Notes: a model not told the origin generated them from the letters alone. Shown: positions 1-5,741, numbered from the stretch's first letter. The stretch: DNA of 5,741 bases from Chitinophaga pinensis (GCA_945872805.1 CAMCBE010000147.1:1-5741), one strand, 5' to 3'. Program-made: numbers and translations.

Positions 1-760
1 TTATTTCTTTTGGGGCTAAATATAAATTTGCAGGAAATATGGCTGCATTATCTACTGCTCCAATTCTTTTTCCTGTTAGTATTTCAAGGGTATCAATAGA
101 TTCTATTTCATCACCAAAAAAGGTAATTCTATAGCCAAAATCCATATAAGGTAGATTAATGTCAATAGTATCTCCTTTTACTCGAAATGAACCGCGCTTA
201 AAATCTATTTGTGTTCTATTGTATTGAGAATTTACTAAGGCGTGTAAGAATCCTTGTCTACTTATTATTTGCCCTTTGTGAATTCTAACAATGCCGTTTT
301 CAAATTCAGTTGGGTTTCCCATTCCATAGATACAACTTACTGAAGCAACCACGATGATGTCTCTTCTACCACTTAATAATTCAGAGGTAGCATGAAGCCT
401 CAGTTTATCAAGTTCCTCATTGACTGCTAGGTCTTTTTCAATGTAGGTATTACTTACTGGCATGTAGGCTTCAGGCTGATAGTAATCATAATATGATACA
501 AAATAGCCTACTGCATTTTCAGGAAAGAATTGTTTAAACTCGCCATATAATTGAGCAACTAATGTTTTGTTGTGTGTTATAACCAAGGTTGGTTTTTGCA
601 CCTGCTGAATCAGGTTTGCTATGGTAAACGTTTTTCCTGATCCAGTAACTCCTAATAAAGTTTGGTATTGTTCACCATCCTGTATGCCCTCAACCAACTG
701 TTTTATGGCATTCGGTTGATCACCTGAAGGCAAATAAGGGGAATGTAACGTAAAGGACAT
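1..760 (-). CDS. uvrB: UvrB, excinuclease ABC subunit B (5' part, truncated by window edge)
   Basis: UvrB is the damage-verification helicase of nucleotide excision repair. It is delivered to DNA by UvrA, clamps the damaged strand and recruits UvrC for incision; it acts in the cytoplasm. The first 253 residues are visible without a frame break. The Walker A motif GVTGSGKT is at about 37-44, followed by the motif Ia region THNKTLVAQLYGEF at 62-75. The tyrosine-rich beta-hairpin that inserts between the strands, YFVSYYDYYQPEAYMP, is at 86-101. RRDIIVVASVSCIYGMGNP at 132-150 is also typical of the family. The rest, up to IFPANLYLAPKE, belongs to domain 2, which contacts UvrA. The remaining helicase motifs and the C-terminal UVR motif lie outside the window. 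The ATG at 758-760 gives the usual UvrB N-terminus (FxLxSxYxPxGDQPxAI). It lies 4 nt after the mgsA stop (TGA-TATC-ATG), so translation is probably coupled to mgsA. Identification is very secure. Confidence 0.97.
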   Translation of the reverse strand, partial: MSFTLHSPYLPSGDQPNAIKQLVEGIQDGEQYQTLLGVTGSGKTFTIANLIQQVQKPTLVITHNKTLVAQLYGEFKQFFPENAVGYFVSYYDYYQPEAYMPVSNTYIEKDLAVNEELDKLRLHATSELLSGRRDIIVVASVSCIYGMGNPTEFENGIVRIHKGQIISRQGFLHALVNSQYNRTQIDFKRGSFRVKGDTIDINLPYMDFGYRITFFGDEIESIDTLEILTGKRIGAVDNAAIFPANLYLAPKEI

Positions 761-764
761 GATA

Positions 765-1217
765 TCAAATTTTCCGCTTCACGTAGTCTGAATAATCTGG
801 GATGATACAGGTATATTCTTCATGCATTAATGGCGAGGTTAATAGAAAATCAGCTGTTGCTCTGTCACATGCAAATGGAATATTCCATGTTACAGCTACA
901 CGCAATAATGCTTTGATGTCTGGATCATGTGGCTGTGCTTCCATGGGGTCCCAAAAAAAGATAAGTGAATCAATATTTCCTTCAGCAATCAATGCCCCTA
1001 TTTGTTGATCTCCTCCAAGTGGTCCGCTGAGTAATTTTTTTAATGGCCTATCTAGGGCATCTTCCAAAAGTTTTCCTGTGGTTCCAGTTGCAATCAGCTC
1101 ATGTCGTGATAATGCTTGCATGTTATATACTGCCCAATCAATTAAATCTTTCTTTTTATTATCATGTGCTATAATAGCAATTCGTTTTCTTGCGGATAGA
1201 ATTCTCTTGTTAATCAT
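765..1217 (-). CDS. mgsA: Methylglyoxal synthase
   Basis: MgsA converts dihydroxyacetone phosphate to methylglyoxal and phosphate, a glycolytic bypass that relieves sugar-phosphate build-up and restores phosphate. It is cytosolic. The 150-residue product matches the usual length (E. coli 152) and aligns almost without gaps. Visible landmarks are ARKRIAIIAHD at 9-19 (His18 and Asp19), the phosphate-binding TGTTG at 44-48, GPLGGDQQIGALI at 65-77 with the predicted catalytic base Asp70, FFWDP at 87-91 (Asp90), and PHDPD at 96-100 (His97, Asp100). The C-terminus ends with IPDYSDYVKRK. Equivalent E. coli residues are His19, Asp71, Asp91, His98 and Asp101. I chose the ATG at 1215-1217. The in-frame ATG at 1257-1259 would put the first codons inside the terminator hairpin and T-tract downstream of recA, adding an unnatural FFCFIF stretch. 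mgsA lies between recA and uvrB and is tightly linked to uvrB. No clear promoter of its own is seen. Confidence 0.95.
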   Translation of the reverse strand: MINKRILSARKRIAIIAHDNKKKDLIDWAVYNMQALSRHELIATGTTGKLLEDALDRPLKKLLSGPLGGDQQIGALIAEGNIDSLIFFWDPMEAQPHDPDIKALLRVAVTWNIPFACDRATADFLLTSPLMHEEYTCIIPDYSDYVKRKI

Positions 1218-1241
1218 AATGTGATGTTCTATTGTGAAAAT

Positions 1242-1283
1242 AAAACAAAAAAACCGCATACAGCTTGAATGCTGAATGCGGTT
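1242..1283 (-). terminator. Intrinsic terminator downstream of recA
   Basis: AACCGCAT at 1252-1259 pairs perfectly with ATGCGGTT at 1276-1283. After one A/A mismatch, CAGC at 1261-1264 pairs with GCTG at 1271-1274, leaving a 6-nt loop. On the minus strand the stem is followed at once by TTTTTTTGTTTT (1253 down to 1242), the classic U-tract. It begins 23 nt past the recA stop, so it should end the recA transcript. It lies only about 25-35 nt ahead of the mgsA start, so any mgsA-uvrB transcription must come from read-through or from a promoter squeezed into that space. Confidence 0.9.
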
Positions 1284-1306
1284 CTAAACAAAGCACTAAC
1301 TGCAAA

Positions 1307-2308
1307 TTATGATGCCTGCATTTCTTTAATTTTTTCCCTTATTTTCCCTTCAATTTCATTGGCCATTTCTGGATTGTCCAACATTAATTGCTTTACACCA
1401 TCACGTCCTTGTCCTAGTTTGTCCGTGCCATAACTATACCAGCTACCACTTTTATTAATTATGCCGAGTTCTACCCCCATGTCAATAATTTCTCCTGTTT
1501 TGGAAATTCCTTCTCCAAAAATGATATCAAATTCTGCAGAACGGAATGGAGGGGCTACTTTATTTTTTACCACTTTCACTTTTACTCTATTTCCAATGGC
1601 TGCGTCACCATCTTTTATTTGAGCTGCTCTGCGAATATCCAATCGAACAGAAGCGTAGAATTTTAATGCATTTCCGCCTGTTGTCGTTTCAGGGTTGCCA
1701 AAAACAATACCAATTTTTTCTCTTAACTGATTGATGAAAATACAAATCGTATTTGTCTTGCTAATGGTTGCAGTGAGTTTCCTCAAGGCCTGACTCATTA
1801 GCCTTGCATGAAGTCCCATTTTGCTGTCACCCATCTCACCTTCGAGTTCACTTTTAGGAACCAAGGCAGCTACAGAATCAATGACAACCACGTCAAGAGC
1901 ACCTGAAAGTATCAATCTGTCTGCGATTTCTAATGCCTGCTCGCCATAATCAGGTTGTGATATAAGTAAGTTGTCTACATCAACCCCTAATTTCTTCGCA
2001 TATCCACTATCAAAGGCATGTTCAGCATCAATTATAGCACACATTCCTCCTTTCTTTTGGGCTTCAGCGATTACATGAATGGCTATTGTTGTTTTACCCG
2101 AGCTTTCAGGGCCATAAATCTCAACTACCCTTCCTTTAGGTAATCCGCCAATGCCTAATGCTGAATCTAGGCCAATAGAACCGGTAGAGATCACTTCCAT
2201 TTCGGCTTCTCCTTTCTCATTCATCATCATAACACTACCCTTGCCATAATCTTTCTCAATCTTATCCAGTGTTAGTTTTAACGCTTTTAGTTTTTCACTG
2301 TTTGACAT
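1307..2308 (-). CDS. recA: RecA recombinase
   Basis: RecA forms ATP-dependent filaments on single-stranded DNA, drives homologous pairing and strand exchange, and acts as co-protease for LexA-type repressors where these exist. The 333-residue product is complete. Walker A GPESSGKT is at 66-73 and the catalytic Glu96 is in IDAEHA (93-98). The Walker B strand VVVID ends at Asp144. DNA-binding loop L1 is around EGEMGDSKMG (156-165). Loop L2, from NQ at 193-194 through FGNPETTTGG, holds Phe203 and the switch Gln194. The monomer-interface and C-terminal domain follow (WYSYG, GQGRDGVKQ). Numbering of these sites matches E. coli RecA exactly. The protein stops at KEMQAS, about 20 residues shorter than E. 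coli (353 aa), and lacks the acidic regulatory tail; shortened tails are common in Bacteroidota. The ATG at 2306-2308 gives the standard N-terminus and has an A/T-rich leader without a Shine-Dalgarno motif. recA is divergent from the phosphoesterase gene to its right. Confidence 0.99.
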   Translation of the reverse strand: MSNSEKLKALKLTLDKIEKDYGKGSVMMMNEKGEAEMEVISTGSIGLDSALGIGGLPKGRVVEIYGPESSGKTTIAIHVIAEAQKKGGMCAIIDAEHAFDSGYAKKLGVDVDNLLISQPDYGEQALEIADRLILSGALDVVVIDSVAALVPKSELEGEMGDSKMGLHARLMSQALRKLTATISKTNTICIFINQLREKIGIVFGNPETTTGGNALKFYASVRLDIRRAAQIKDGDAAIGNRVKVKVVKNKVAPPFRSAEFDIIFGEGISKTGEIIDMGVELGIINKSGSWYSYGTDKLGQGRDGVKQLMLDNPEMANEIEGKIREKIKEMQAS

Positions 2309-2327
2309 ATAATTTATTTTAAGAGTA

Positions 2328-2355
2328 TAAAGATAGGGGCTAAAAAATCAATAAA
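2328..2355 (-). promoter_or_regulatory. Candidate recA promoter (Bacteroidota type)
   Basis: Read on the minus strand, TATCTTTA (2335 to 2328) differs from the Bacteroidota -7 consensus TAnnTTTG only at the last base. It lies about 20 nt ahead of the recA ATG. The best -33 match upstream is TTTA at 2355-2352, 16 nt away, which is shorter than the usual 19-21 nt spacer. The -7 box is plausible but the pair as a whole is weak. Confidence 0.3.
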
Positions 2356-2402
2356 CTAATATTTTTAGTATTTTTTTCACTAAAATATTTAGTGTTTTTC
2401 AC
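2355..2402. repeat. Imperfect tandem repeat with dyads upstream of recA, possible operator
   Basis: Two similar units lie in the same orientation at 2358-2380 and 2384-2402. Each reads AATATT, then TAGT, a purine, a T-run and CAC; they differ in the length of the T-runs and at one purine. Overlapping them are two inverted repeats sharing the ACTAA/TTAGT half-site. One is ACTAA-N5-TTAGT (2355-2369). The other is CACTAAA-N3-TTTAGTG (2378-2394). The dyad centres are 24 bp apart. The region adjoins the candidate recA -33 box, a suitable place for a regulator. No known binding consensus was recognised, and AT-rich composition raises the chance of coincidental dyads. Confidence 0.4.
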
Positions 2403-2437
2403 AAAAAAACCCTGCTATTTAGACAAACAGCAGGGTT
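2403..2437 (-). terminator. Intrinsic terminator-type hairpin with no assigned upstream gene
   Basis: AACCCTGCT at 2408-2416 pairs perfectly with AGCAGGGTT at 2429-2437. TTT/AAA continues the stem after one mismatch, leaving the 4-nt loop AGAC. Seven A residues at 2403-2409 precede the left arm, so the structure ends in a U-run only on the minus strand. It therefore points toward recA. On the plus strand there is no T-tract. What it terminates is unclear: an unannotated leftward small RNA, antisense transcription from the phosphoesterase gene, or a long recA leader. Confidence 0.75.
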
Positions 2438-2533
2438 AGCATGAGAAAACAAAGACTTCCGGCAGCAACCGGTACAAAAAATCAATATGAATTTAATGAT
2501 TATATTTATTTCAACGTATTTCTTTACTACTTT

Positions 2534-2565
2534 TTTGTATGAACGGTAACGTTTAATTATTCTTC
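2534..2565 (+). promoter_or_regulatory. Tentative promoter for the phosphoesterase gene
   Basis: TTTG at 2534-2537 is followed, after exactly 20 nt, by TATTCTTC at 2558-2565, a partial match to the Bacteroidota -7 box TAnnTTTG. Transcription would start near 2572 and leave a leader of about 50 nt before the ATG at 2626. The spacing is right but the -7 box is poor. CAACTTTG at 2585-2592 is an alternative -7 with no partner -33. Confidence 0.25.
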
Positions 2566-2625
2566 GATGGGATTCGATTCATAACAACTTTGGTACATTT
2601 AGACAATCTTAAACATTCTAGCGTC

Positions 2626-5046
2626 ATGAAAAAATCTATTTCGAATCTTTTATTTGCCTTATTCATAATCAATTCGGCCATGGCACAGCTCCCCTCTCCT
2701 GTGGTATTACCAAATGGGTGGTCTCTAACTCCAGCCGGAAGAAGTTTCCCATTAGGCGACTTACCCTTGAATATTGCTGTTTCCCCTTCAGGGAAAAGAA
2801 TGGCGGTAACTAATAACGGGCAAAGTGTTCAATCTATTCAGCTGATTGACCCTAAAACAGAAAAAGTACTTTTTACAAAAATTATTCCCAAATCATGGTA
2901 TGGATTAACATTTTCAGATGATGAAAAGTCGCTTTATGCCTCTGCAGGGAATGATAACCGTATTAACCAATATACTATTCAGGATAATAAGCTTGTATTA
3001 GCTGAAAGTTTTATTCTTGGCAAAGCATGGCCTAATAAAATTGGCCCTACTGGTATTGCTGTAGACAATAGGTCAAATAAACTTTATGTGGTAACGAGTG
3101 AGGATAGTAGCTTGTATGTAGTGAGTTTGATCACCAAGAAAGTTATTTTCAAAAAGAGATTGGCCGCGGAAGGATATGCTTGTGTACTTTCTCCAAAGCG
3201 CGATCAATTATATATATCCGTTTGGGGAGCAGATCATGTTCTTCGTCTTAGTACAGCTGATTATCAGGAAAATGCAAGGGTAGCAGTTGGTGATAATCCT
3301 AATGAGATTTGCATGACAAAGAAAGGAGACTATATCTATGTGGCAAATGCAAATGATAATTCCGTTTCTGTGATTAGAACCAGCGATATGAAAGTAATTG
3401 AGACATTAAATGCTGCATTGTATGCAGATGCCCCAAGTGGTGCAACCACTAATGGAGTAGCGCTTTCATCAAATGAAGAACGACTTTATGTTGCCAATGC
3501 AGACAATAACTCCTTAGCTGTATTTGATGTTGAAAAGCCTGGGCAAAGTATTTCATTAGGTTATATACCAGTGGGTTGGTATCCAACTAATGTTAAAGTG
3601 CTAGGAAAGAAAATATTTGTTGCCAATGGTAAAGGATTTAGTTCTATGGCGAATCCGTTTGGACCAAACCCTATTCAAAAAGAACAGAAAGTATCTTTTC
3701 AAAAAGCTGATGCTAGTAAAATAAAAGAAGTTCAATACATAGGTGGTCTATTTAAGGGGACTATGTCTATTGTTGATGAGCCCGGGCAAGATATTATGCC
3801 GCTGTATTCAAAAGCAGTTTATGATAATTCCCCCTATTCTAAAGACAAAGAGATCAACGCTGCAGGGGAACCTGGAAATCCTATTCCTATGAAAGTAGGT
3901 GATCAATCACCCATTAAATATGTTTTTTATATAGTTAAGGAGAATCGTACCTACGATCAAGTATTAGGAGATGTCAAATCTGGTAATGGAGATACTAGCC
4001 TTGTTTTGTTTGGAGAACACATAACTCCAAATCAACATGCGCTGGTCAATGAATTTGTTTTGCTTGATAATTTTTATGTTGATGGTGAGGTGAGCGCAGA
4101 TGGACACAATTGGACGTTTGGAGCATATGCAACCGACTTCTTAGAAAAAAATTGGCCAACCAGTTATGGCGGTAGAGGTGGCGAATATAATGCCGAAGGA
4201 ACAAGAGGCATTGCAAATAACAAAGGTGATTTCATTTGGGGTCAATGCAAAAGAAATGGGGTAAGCTATAGAACATATGGTGAGTTTGCCGATAATTATA
4301 AAGCAAATATCCCAGTGCTTCAGGGGCATTTTTGTCCTTATTTTACGAGTTGGGACCAAAAAGTTCGGGATACCACTAGGGTTAATCAATGGAAACGTGA
4401 ATTTGATTCCTTACTAGTTCATGACGCTGTGCCAAGATTGAATACGATGCGTCTTATTAACGATCATACTGAAGGGTTGAGTATAGGCAGGCCTACGCCT
4501 TTTGCGCATGTTGCCGATAATGATTTATCGGTAGGTATGATGGTTGAATACCTGTCGAAATCATCCATTTGGAAGGAGACGGCCATATTTATTGTTGAAG
4601 ATGATGCACAAGATGGGCCGGATCATATTGACGCACACCGTACTACAGCATATGTTGCAGGTGGATTTGTAAAGCGTAACTATGTAGACCATACAGCCTA
4701 TAGTACTTCGTCCATGTTAAGGACCATTGAATTAATCTTGGGTTTACCTCCAATGTCGCAATTTGATGCAGCCGCCACACCGATGTGGAGATGTTTTAGT
4801 AAAACCCCTAACTTAACTCCTTTTATTGCGTTGCCTTCCAATATTGATCTGAATGAGAAGAATACCAAAATGACTGCTTCTGCTAAGAAGAGCATGGCTT
4901 TTGATTTTTCAAAAGAGGATCGGGTTAATGATTATGAATTCAGTGAAGTAATCTGGAAAGCAGTTAAAGGTGAAAATAGTGTTATGCCAGCTCCTAGAAG
5001 AAGTGCATTTGTACACGTTACTGACCGAGAAGACGATGAAAAATAG
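2626..5046 (+). CDS. Secreted bifunctional YncE-like beta-propeller / alkaline-phosphatase-family phosphoesterase
   Basis: The 806-residue product is predicted to be exported and to hydrolyse phosphate esters in the periplasm or outside the cell; the substrate is unknown. A Sec signal peptide (MKK, hydrophobic core, SAMA/Q, cleavage near residue 20) supports the ATG at 2626. The longer reading from TTG at 2590 would put 12 polar residues ahead of it. Residues about 40-350 form a beta-propeller with YVTN-type strands: LYVVTSEDSSLYVV (153-166), IYVANANDNSVSVI (237-250) and LYVANADNNSLAVFDV (287-302). The C-terminal half is a phosphoesterase domain of the PF04185 kind. It shows YIVKENRTYDQVLGD (435-449, metal-ligand Glu/Asn), NQHALVNEFVLLDNFY (469-484), SADGHNW (490-496), NDHTEG (612-617) and VEDDAQDGPDHIDAHR (657-672). 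By analogy with the AlkP superfamily, the Glu-Asn pair and the late Asp/His cluster bind metal; which Ser or Thr is the nucleophile I cannot say. No C-terminal secretion (T9SS) domain is apparent. It is probably monocistronic, since the next gene has its own promoter. Confidence 0.88.
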   Translation: MKKSISNLLFALFIINSAMAQLPSPVVLPNGWSLTPAGRSFPLGDLPLNIAVSPSGKRMAVTNNGQSVQSIQLIDPKTEKVLFTKIIPKSWYGLTFSDDEKSLYASAGNDNRINQYTIQDNKLVLAESFILGKAWPNKIGPTGIAVDNRSNKLYVVTSEDSSLYVVSLITKKVIFKKRLAAEGYACVLSPKRDQLYISVWGADHVLRLSTADYQENARVAVGDNPNEICMTKKGDYIYVANANDNSVSVIRTSDMKVIETLNAALYADAPSGATTNGVALSSNEERLYVANADNNSLAVFDVEKPGQSISLGYIPVGWYPTNVKVLGKKIFVANGKGFSSMANPFGPNPIQKEQKVSFQKADASKIKEVQYIGGLFKGTMSIVDEPGQDIMPLYSKAVYDNSPYSKDKEINAAGEPGNPIPMKVGDQSPIKYVFYIVKENRTYDQVLGDVKSGNGDTSLVLFGEHITPNQHALVNEFVLLDNFYVDGEVSADGHNWTFGAYATDFLEKNWPTSYGGRGGEYNAEGTRGIANNKGDFIWGQCKRNGVSYRTYGEFADNYKANIPVLQGHFCPYFTSWDQKVRDTTRVNQWKREFDSLLVHDAVPRLNTMRLINDHTEGLSIGRPTPFAHVADNDLSVGMMVEYLSKSSIWKETAIFIVEDDAQDGPDHIDAHRTTAYVAGGFVKRNYVDHTAYSTSSMLRTIELILGLPPMSQFDAAATPMWRCFSKTPNLTPFIALPSNIDLNEKNTKMTASAKKSMAFDFSKEDRVNDYEFSEVIWKAVKGENSVMPAPRRSAFVHVTDREDDEK

Positions 5047-5077
5047 GGAAATAGATCCCAATTTGAAAATTCTAAAA

Positions 5078-5108
5078 ATTGAAATTTAATTTTTATAGAT
5101 TATATTTG
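5078..5108 (+). promoter_or_regulatory. Bacteroidota-type promoter of the OmpA-family lipoprotein gene
   Basis: TATATTTG at 5101-5108 is a perfect match to the Bacteroidota -7 consensus TAnnTTTG. ATTG at 5078-5081, 19 nt upstream, fits the -33 element TTTG with one mismatch, and the spacer is within the expected 19-21 nt. Transcription should start near 5115, giving a short leader of about 20 nt before the ATG at 5136. This is the best promoter in the window. Confidence 0.65.
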
Positions 5109-5135
5109 TTTACCGATTATTTTATTAAAAACATT

Positions 5136-5741
5136 ATGATGAAAAATAAATTTTATCTCCTGCCTTTGCTAATGGCTTTCACATTGTTCTCTTGTGTAAG
5201 CTCAAAAAAATTCCAAGCCTTGAATGATAAGTACAACGGCTTAAATACCACACTTGTTGGTGCTCATCAAGAATTAGCAGCTTGTAAAACGGACAAGACT
5301 GATTTAGAGCGTAATAAAGCTATCGCATTAGCACAACTAGAGGCACAACTTGCAGGAATGAAAGAACAAGTTGAGTACTTGAAGAAAAACAATAATTCTG
5401 CATTGAAGCAACTTGAAGATCTTTCTGTAATCTCTTCTTCGCAAGCAGAGAGTATTAAGAAATCACTTGATAATATTGGTTCTAAAGATTCATACATCCA
5501 AGCAATTCAATCAGCAGCAGCTCGTAAGGATTCGCTTAATATGGCGTTGGTTATGAACCTTAAGGGTGCAATTGGGAATTTAAATGACAACGATATCAAT
5601 ATTAAAGTTGATAAAGGTGTTGTTTATGTAGATATTTCTGATAAATTATTGTTTAAAACTGGTAGCTGGGATGTAAACGAAAAAGCAAAATCAGTTCTAG
5701 GTAAAGTTGCATTGGTTTTGAAAAATCAACCTGACATTGAA
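5136..5741 (+). CDS. OmpA-family outer-membrane lipoprotein (3' part beyond window)
   Basis: This is a lipid-anchored periplasmic protein predicted to bind peptidoglycan and tie the outer membrane to the cell wall. The first 202 residues are visible in one open frame to the window edge. The N-terminus MMKNKFYLLPLLMAFTLFSC is a lipoprotein signal with lipobox LFSC; Cys20 would be the acylated residue. Residues about 25-115 are charged and heptad-rich (for example LERNKAIALAQLEAQLAGMK, then EQVEYLKK), suggesting a long coiled-coil spacer. From about 154 (INIKVDKGVVYVDISDKLLF, then KTGSWDVNEKAKSVLGKVA) the OmpA C-terminal domain begins. The peptidoglycan-binding core, normally GHTD...N..LS..RA, lies beyond the edge. 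Two ATGs in tandem (5136, 5139) could serve as start and differ by one Met. The leader is A/T-rich with no Shine-Dalgarno motif. The gene has its own promoter 28 nt upstream. Family is secure; specific role is not. Confidence 0.9.
   Translation, partial: MMKNKFYLLPLLMAFTLFSCVSSKKFQALNDKYNGLNTTLVGAHQELAACKTDKTDLERNKAIALAQLEAQLAGMKEQVEYLKKNNNSALKQLEDLSVISSSQAESIKKSLDNIGSKDSYIQAIQSAAARKDSLNMALVMNLKGAIGNLNDNDINIKVDKGVVYVDISDKLLFKTGSWDVNEKAKSVLGKVALVLKNQPDIE

Larger units (their letters stand above)
2309..2625. other. Divergent intergenic region, recA / phosphoesterase
   Basis: This 317-nt stretch separates two divergent genes and holds no convincing protein gene. From left to right it contains the recA leader and a weak promoter candidate (2328-2355), an AT-rich imperfect direct repeat with dyads (2355-2402), a minus-strand terminator-type hairpin (2403-2437), and a small CCGG-N6-CCGG hairpin (2459-2472). 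Then comes about 60 nt of plain AT-rich DNA, an AACG-N4-CGTT dyad at 2542-2553, and a tentative rightward promoter (2534-2565). The 10-mer ATTTAGACAA occurs at 2417-2426 and again at 2597-2606, which may be chance. Confidence 0.7.

Noticed and set aside
802..1008. Plus-strand reading frame of 68 codons opposite mgsA
   Set aside because: It is a shadow of the strongly conserved mgsA coding sequence and matches no family. The same applies to frames opposite recA (1546-1734), the phosphoesterase (4141-4389, 4698-4895) and the lipoprotein (5267-5497).
2416..2442. Minus-strand seven-residue reading frame MLTLLFV running into the orphan hairpin, resembling an attenuator leader peptide
   Set aside because: It is too short to be meaningful, there is no run of codons for one amino acid matching the downstream gene, and no antiterminator pairing was found.
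2441..2542. Plus-strand 33-codon reading frame (MRKQRLPAATG... to an aromatic-rich end) with AGGG 5 nt before its ATG
   Set aside because: The length is within chance expectation for AT-rich DNA, the AGGG is part of the hairpin's stem, Shine-Dalgarno motifs are not used by the neighbouring genes, and no family is recognised. It could be checked by conservation of the frame in relatives.
2513..2553. AACGT-type elements (CAACGT near 2512-2517 and the dyad AACG-N4-CGTT at 2542-2553) as an operator for the phosphoesterase
   Set aside because: Half-sites are only 4 bp and no known regulator consensus is matched; recorded in the intergenic entry but not called as a site.
2590..2625. TTG-initiated 12-residue extension of the phosphoesterase
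   Set aside because: It would put polar residues ahead of a textbook MKK signal peptide; the ATG at 2626 fits export.
2309..2625. Canonical LexA boxes (CTG-N10-CAG or GAAC-N4-GTTC types) upstream of recA
   Set aside because: I looked for both and found no convincing match on either strand.
5046..5081. Weak pairings after the phosphoesterase stop (GGGA 5046-5049 with TCCC 5056-5059; CAATTT 5059-5064 with AAATTG 5076-5081) as a terminator
   Set aside because: The stems are only 4 and 6 bp, the second is pure A/T apart from one closing C-G pair, and no clean T-tract follows either; it also overlaps the next gene's -33 element. Not strong enough to call.

Overview
The window is AT-rich and most likely comes from the chromosome of a Bacteroidota bacterium, probably Chitinophagia or Sphingobacteriia. 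This rests on three points. RecA has the Bacteroidota form (EGEMGDSKMG in loop L1, no acidic tail). The promoter ahead of the last gene has a perfect TAnnTTTG -7 box, and start codons are preceded by A/T-rich sequence instead of Shine-Dalgarno motifs. The propeller/phosphoesterase fusion and the OmpA-type lipoprotein are common in this phylum. The placement is inference from motifs; no database search was run.

Left half, minus strand (1-2308): recA, then mgsA (methylglyoxal synthase), then uvrB (5' part only; it runs off the left edge). A strong intrinsic terminator lies between recA and mgsA. mgsA and uvrB are separated by 4 nt and are almost certainly co-transcribed. The unit puts recombination/SOS-type repair, nucleotide excision repair and the enzyme that makes a DNA-damaging metabolite side by side.

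Middle (2309-2625): a 317-nt divergent intergenic region. It holds a weak recA promoter candidate, an imperfect tandem repeat with internal dyads just upstream of that promoter, and a terminator-type hairpin that fires toward recA with no recognised gene in front of it. A tentative rightward promoter completes it.

Right half, plus strand (2626-5741): a secreted 806-aa protein with an N-terminal YVTN/YncE-like beta-propeller and a C-terminal alkaline-phosphatase-superfamily phosphoesterase domain. After 89 nt carrying a good Bacteroidota promoter comes an OmpA-family lipoprotein, truncated by the right edge. These two genes are cell-envelope functions and show no obvious link to the repair genes.

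No mobile element, CRISPR array, tRNA or rRNA was seen. The genes are ordinary core or common genes. The parts most worth a second look are the recA upstream region and the mgsA-uvrB coupling.
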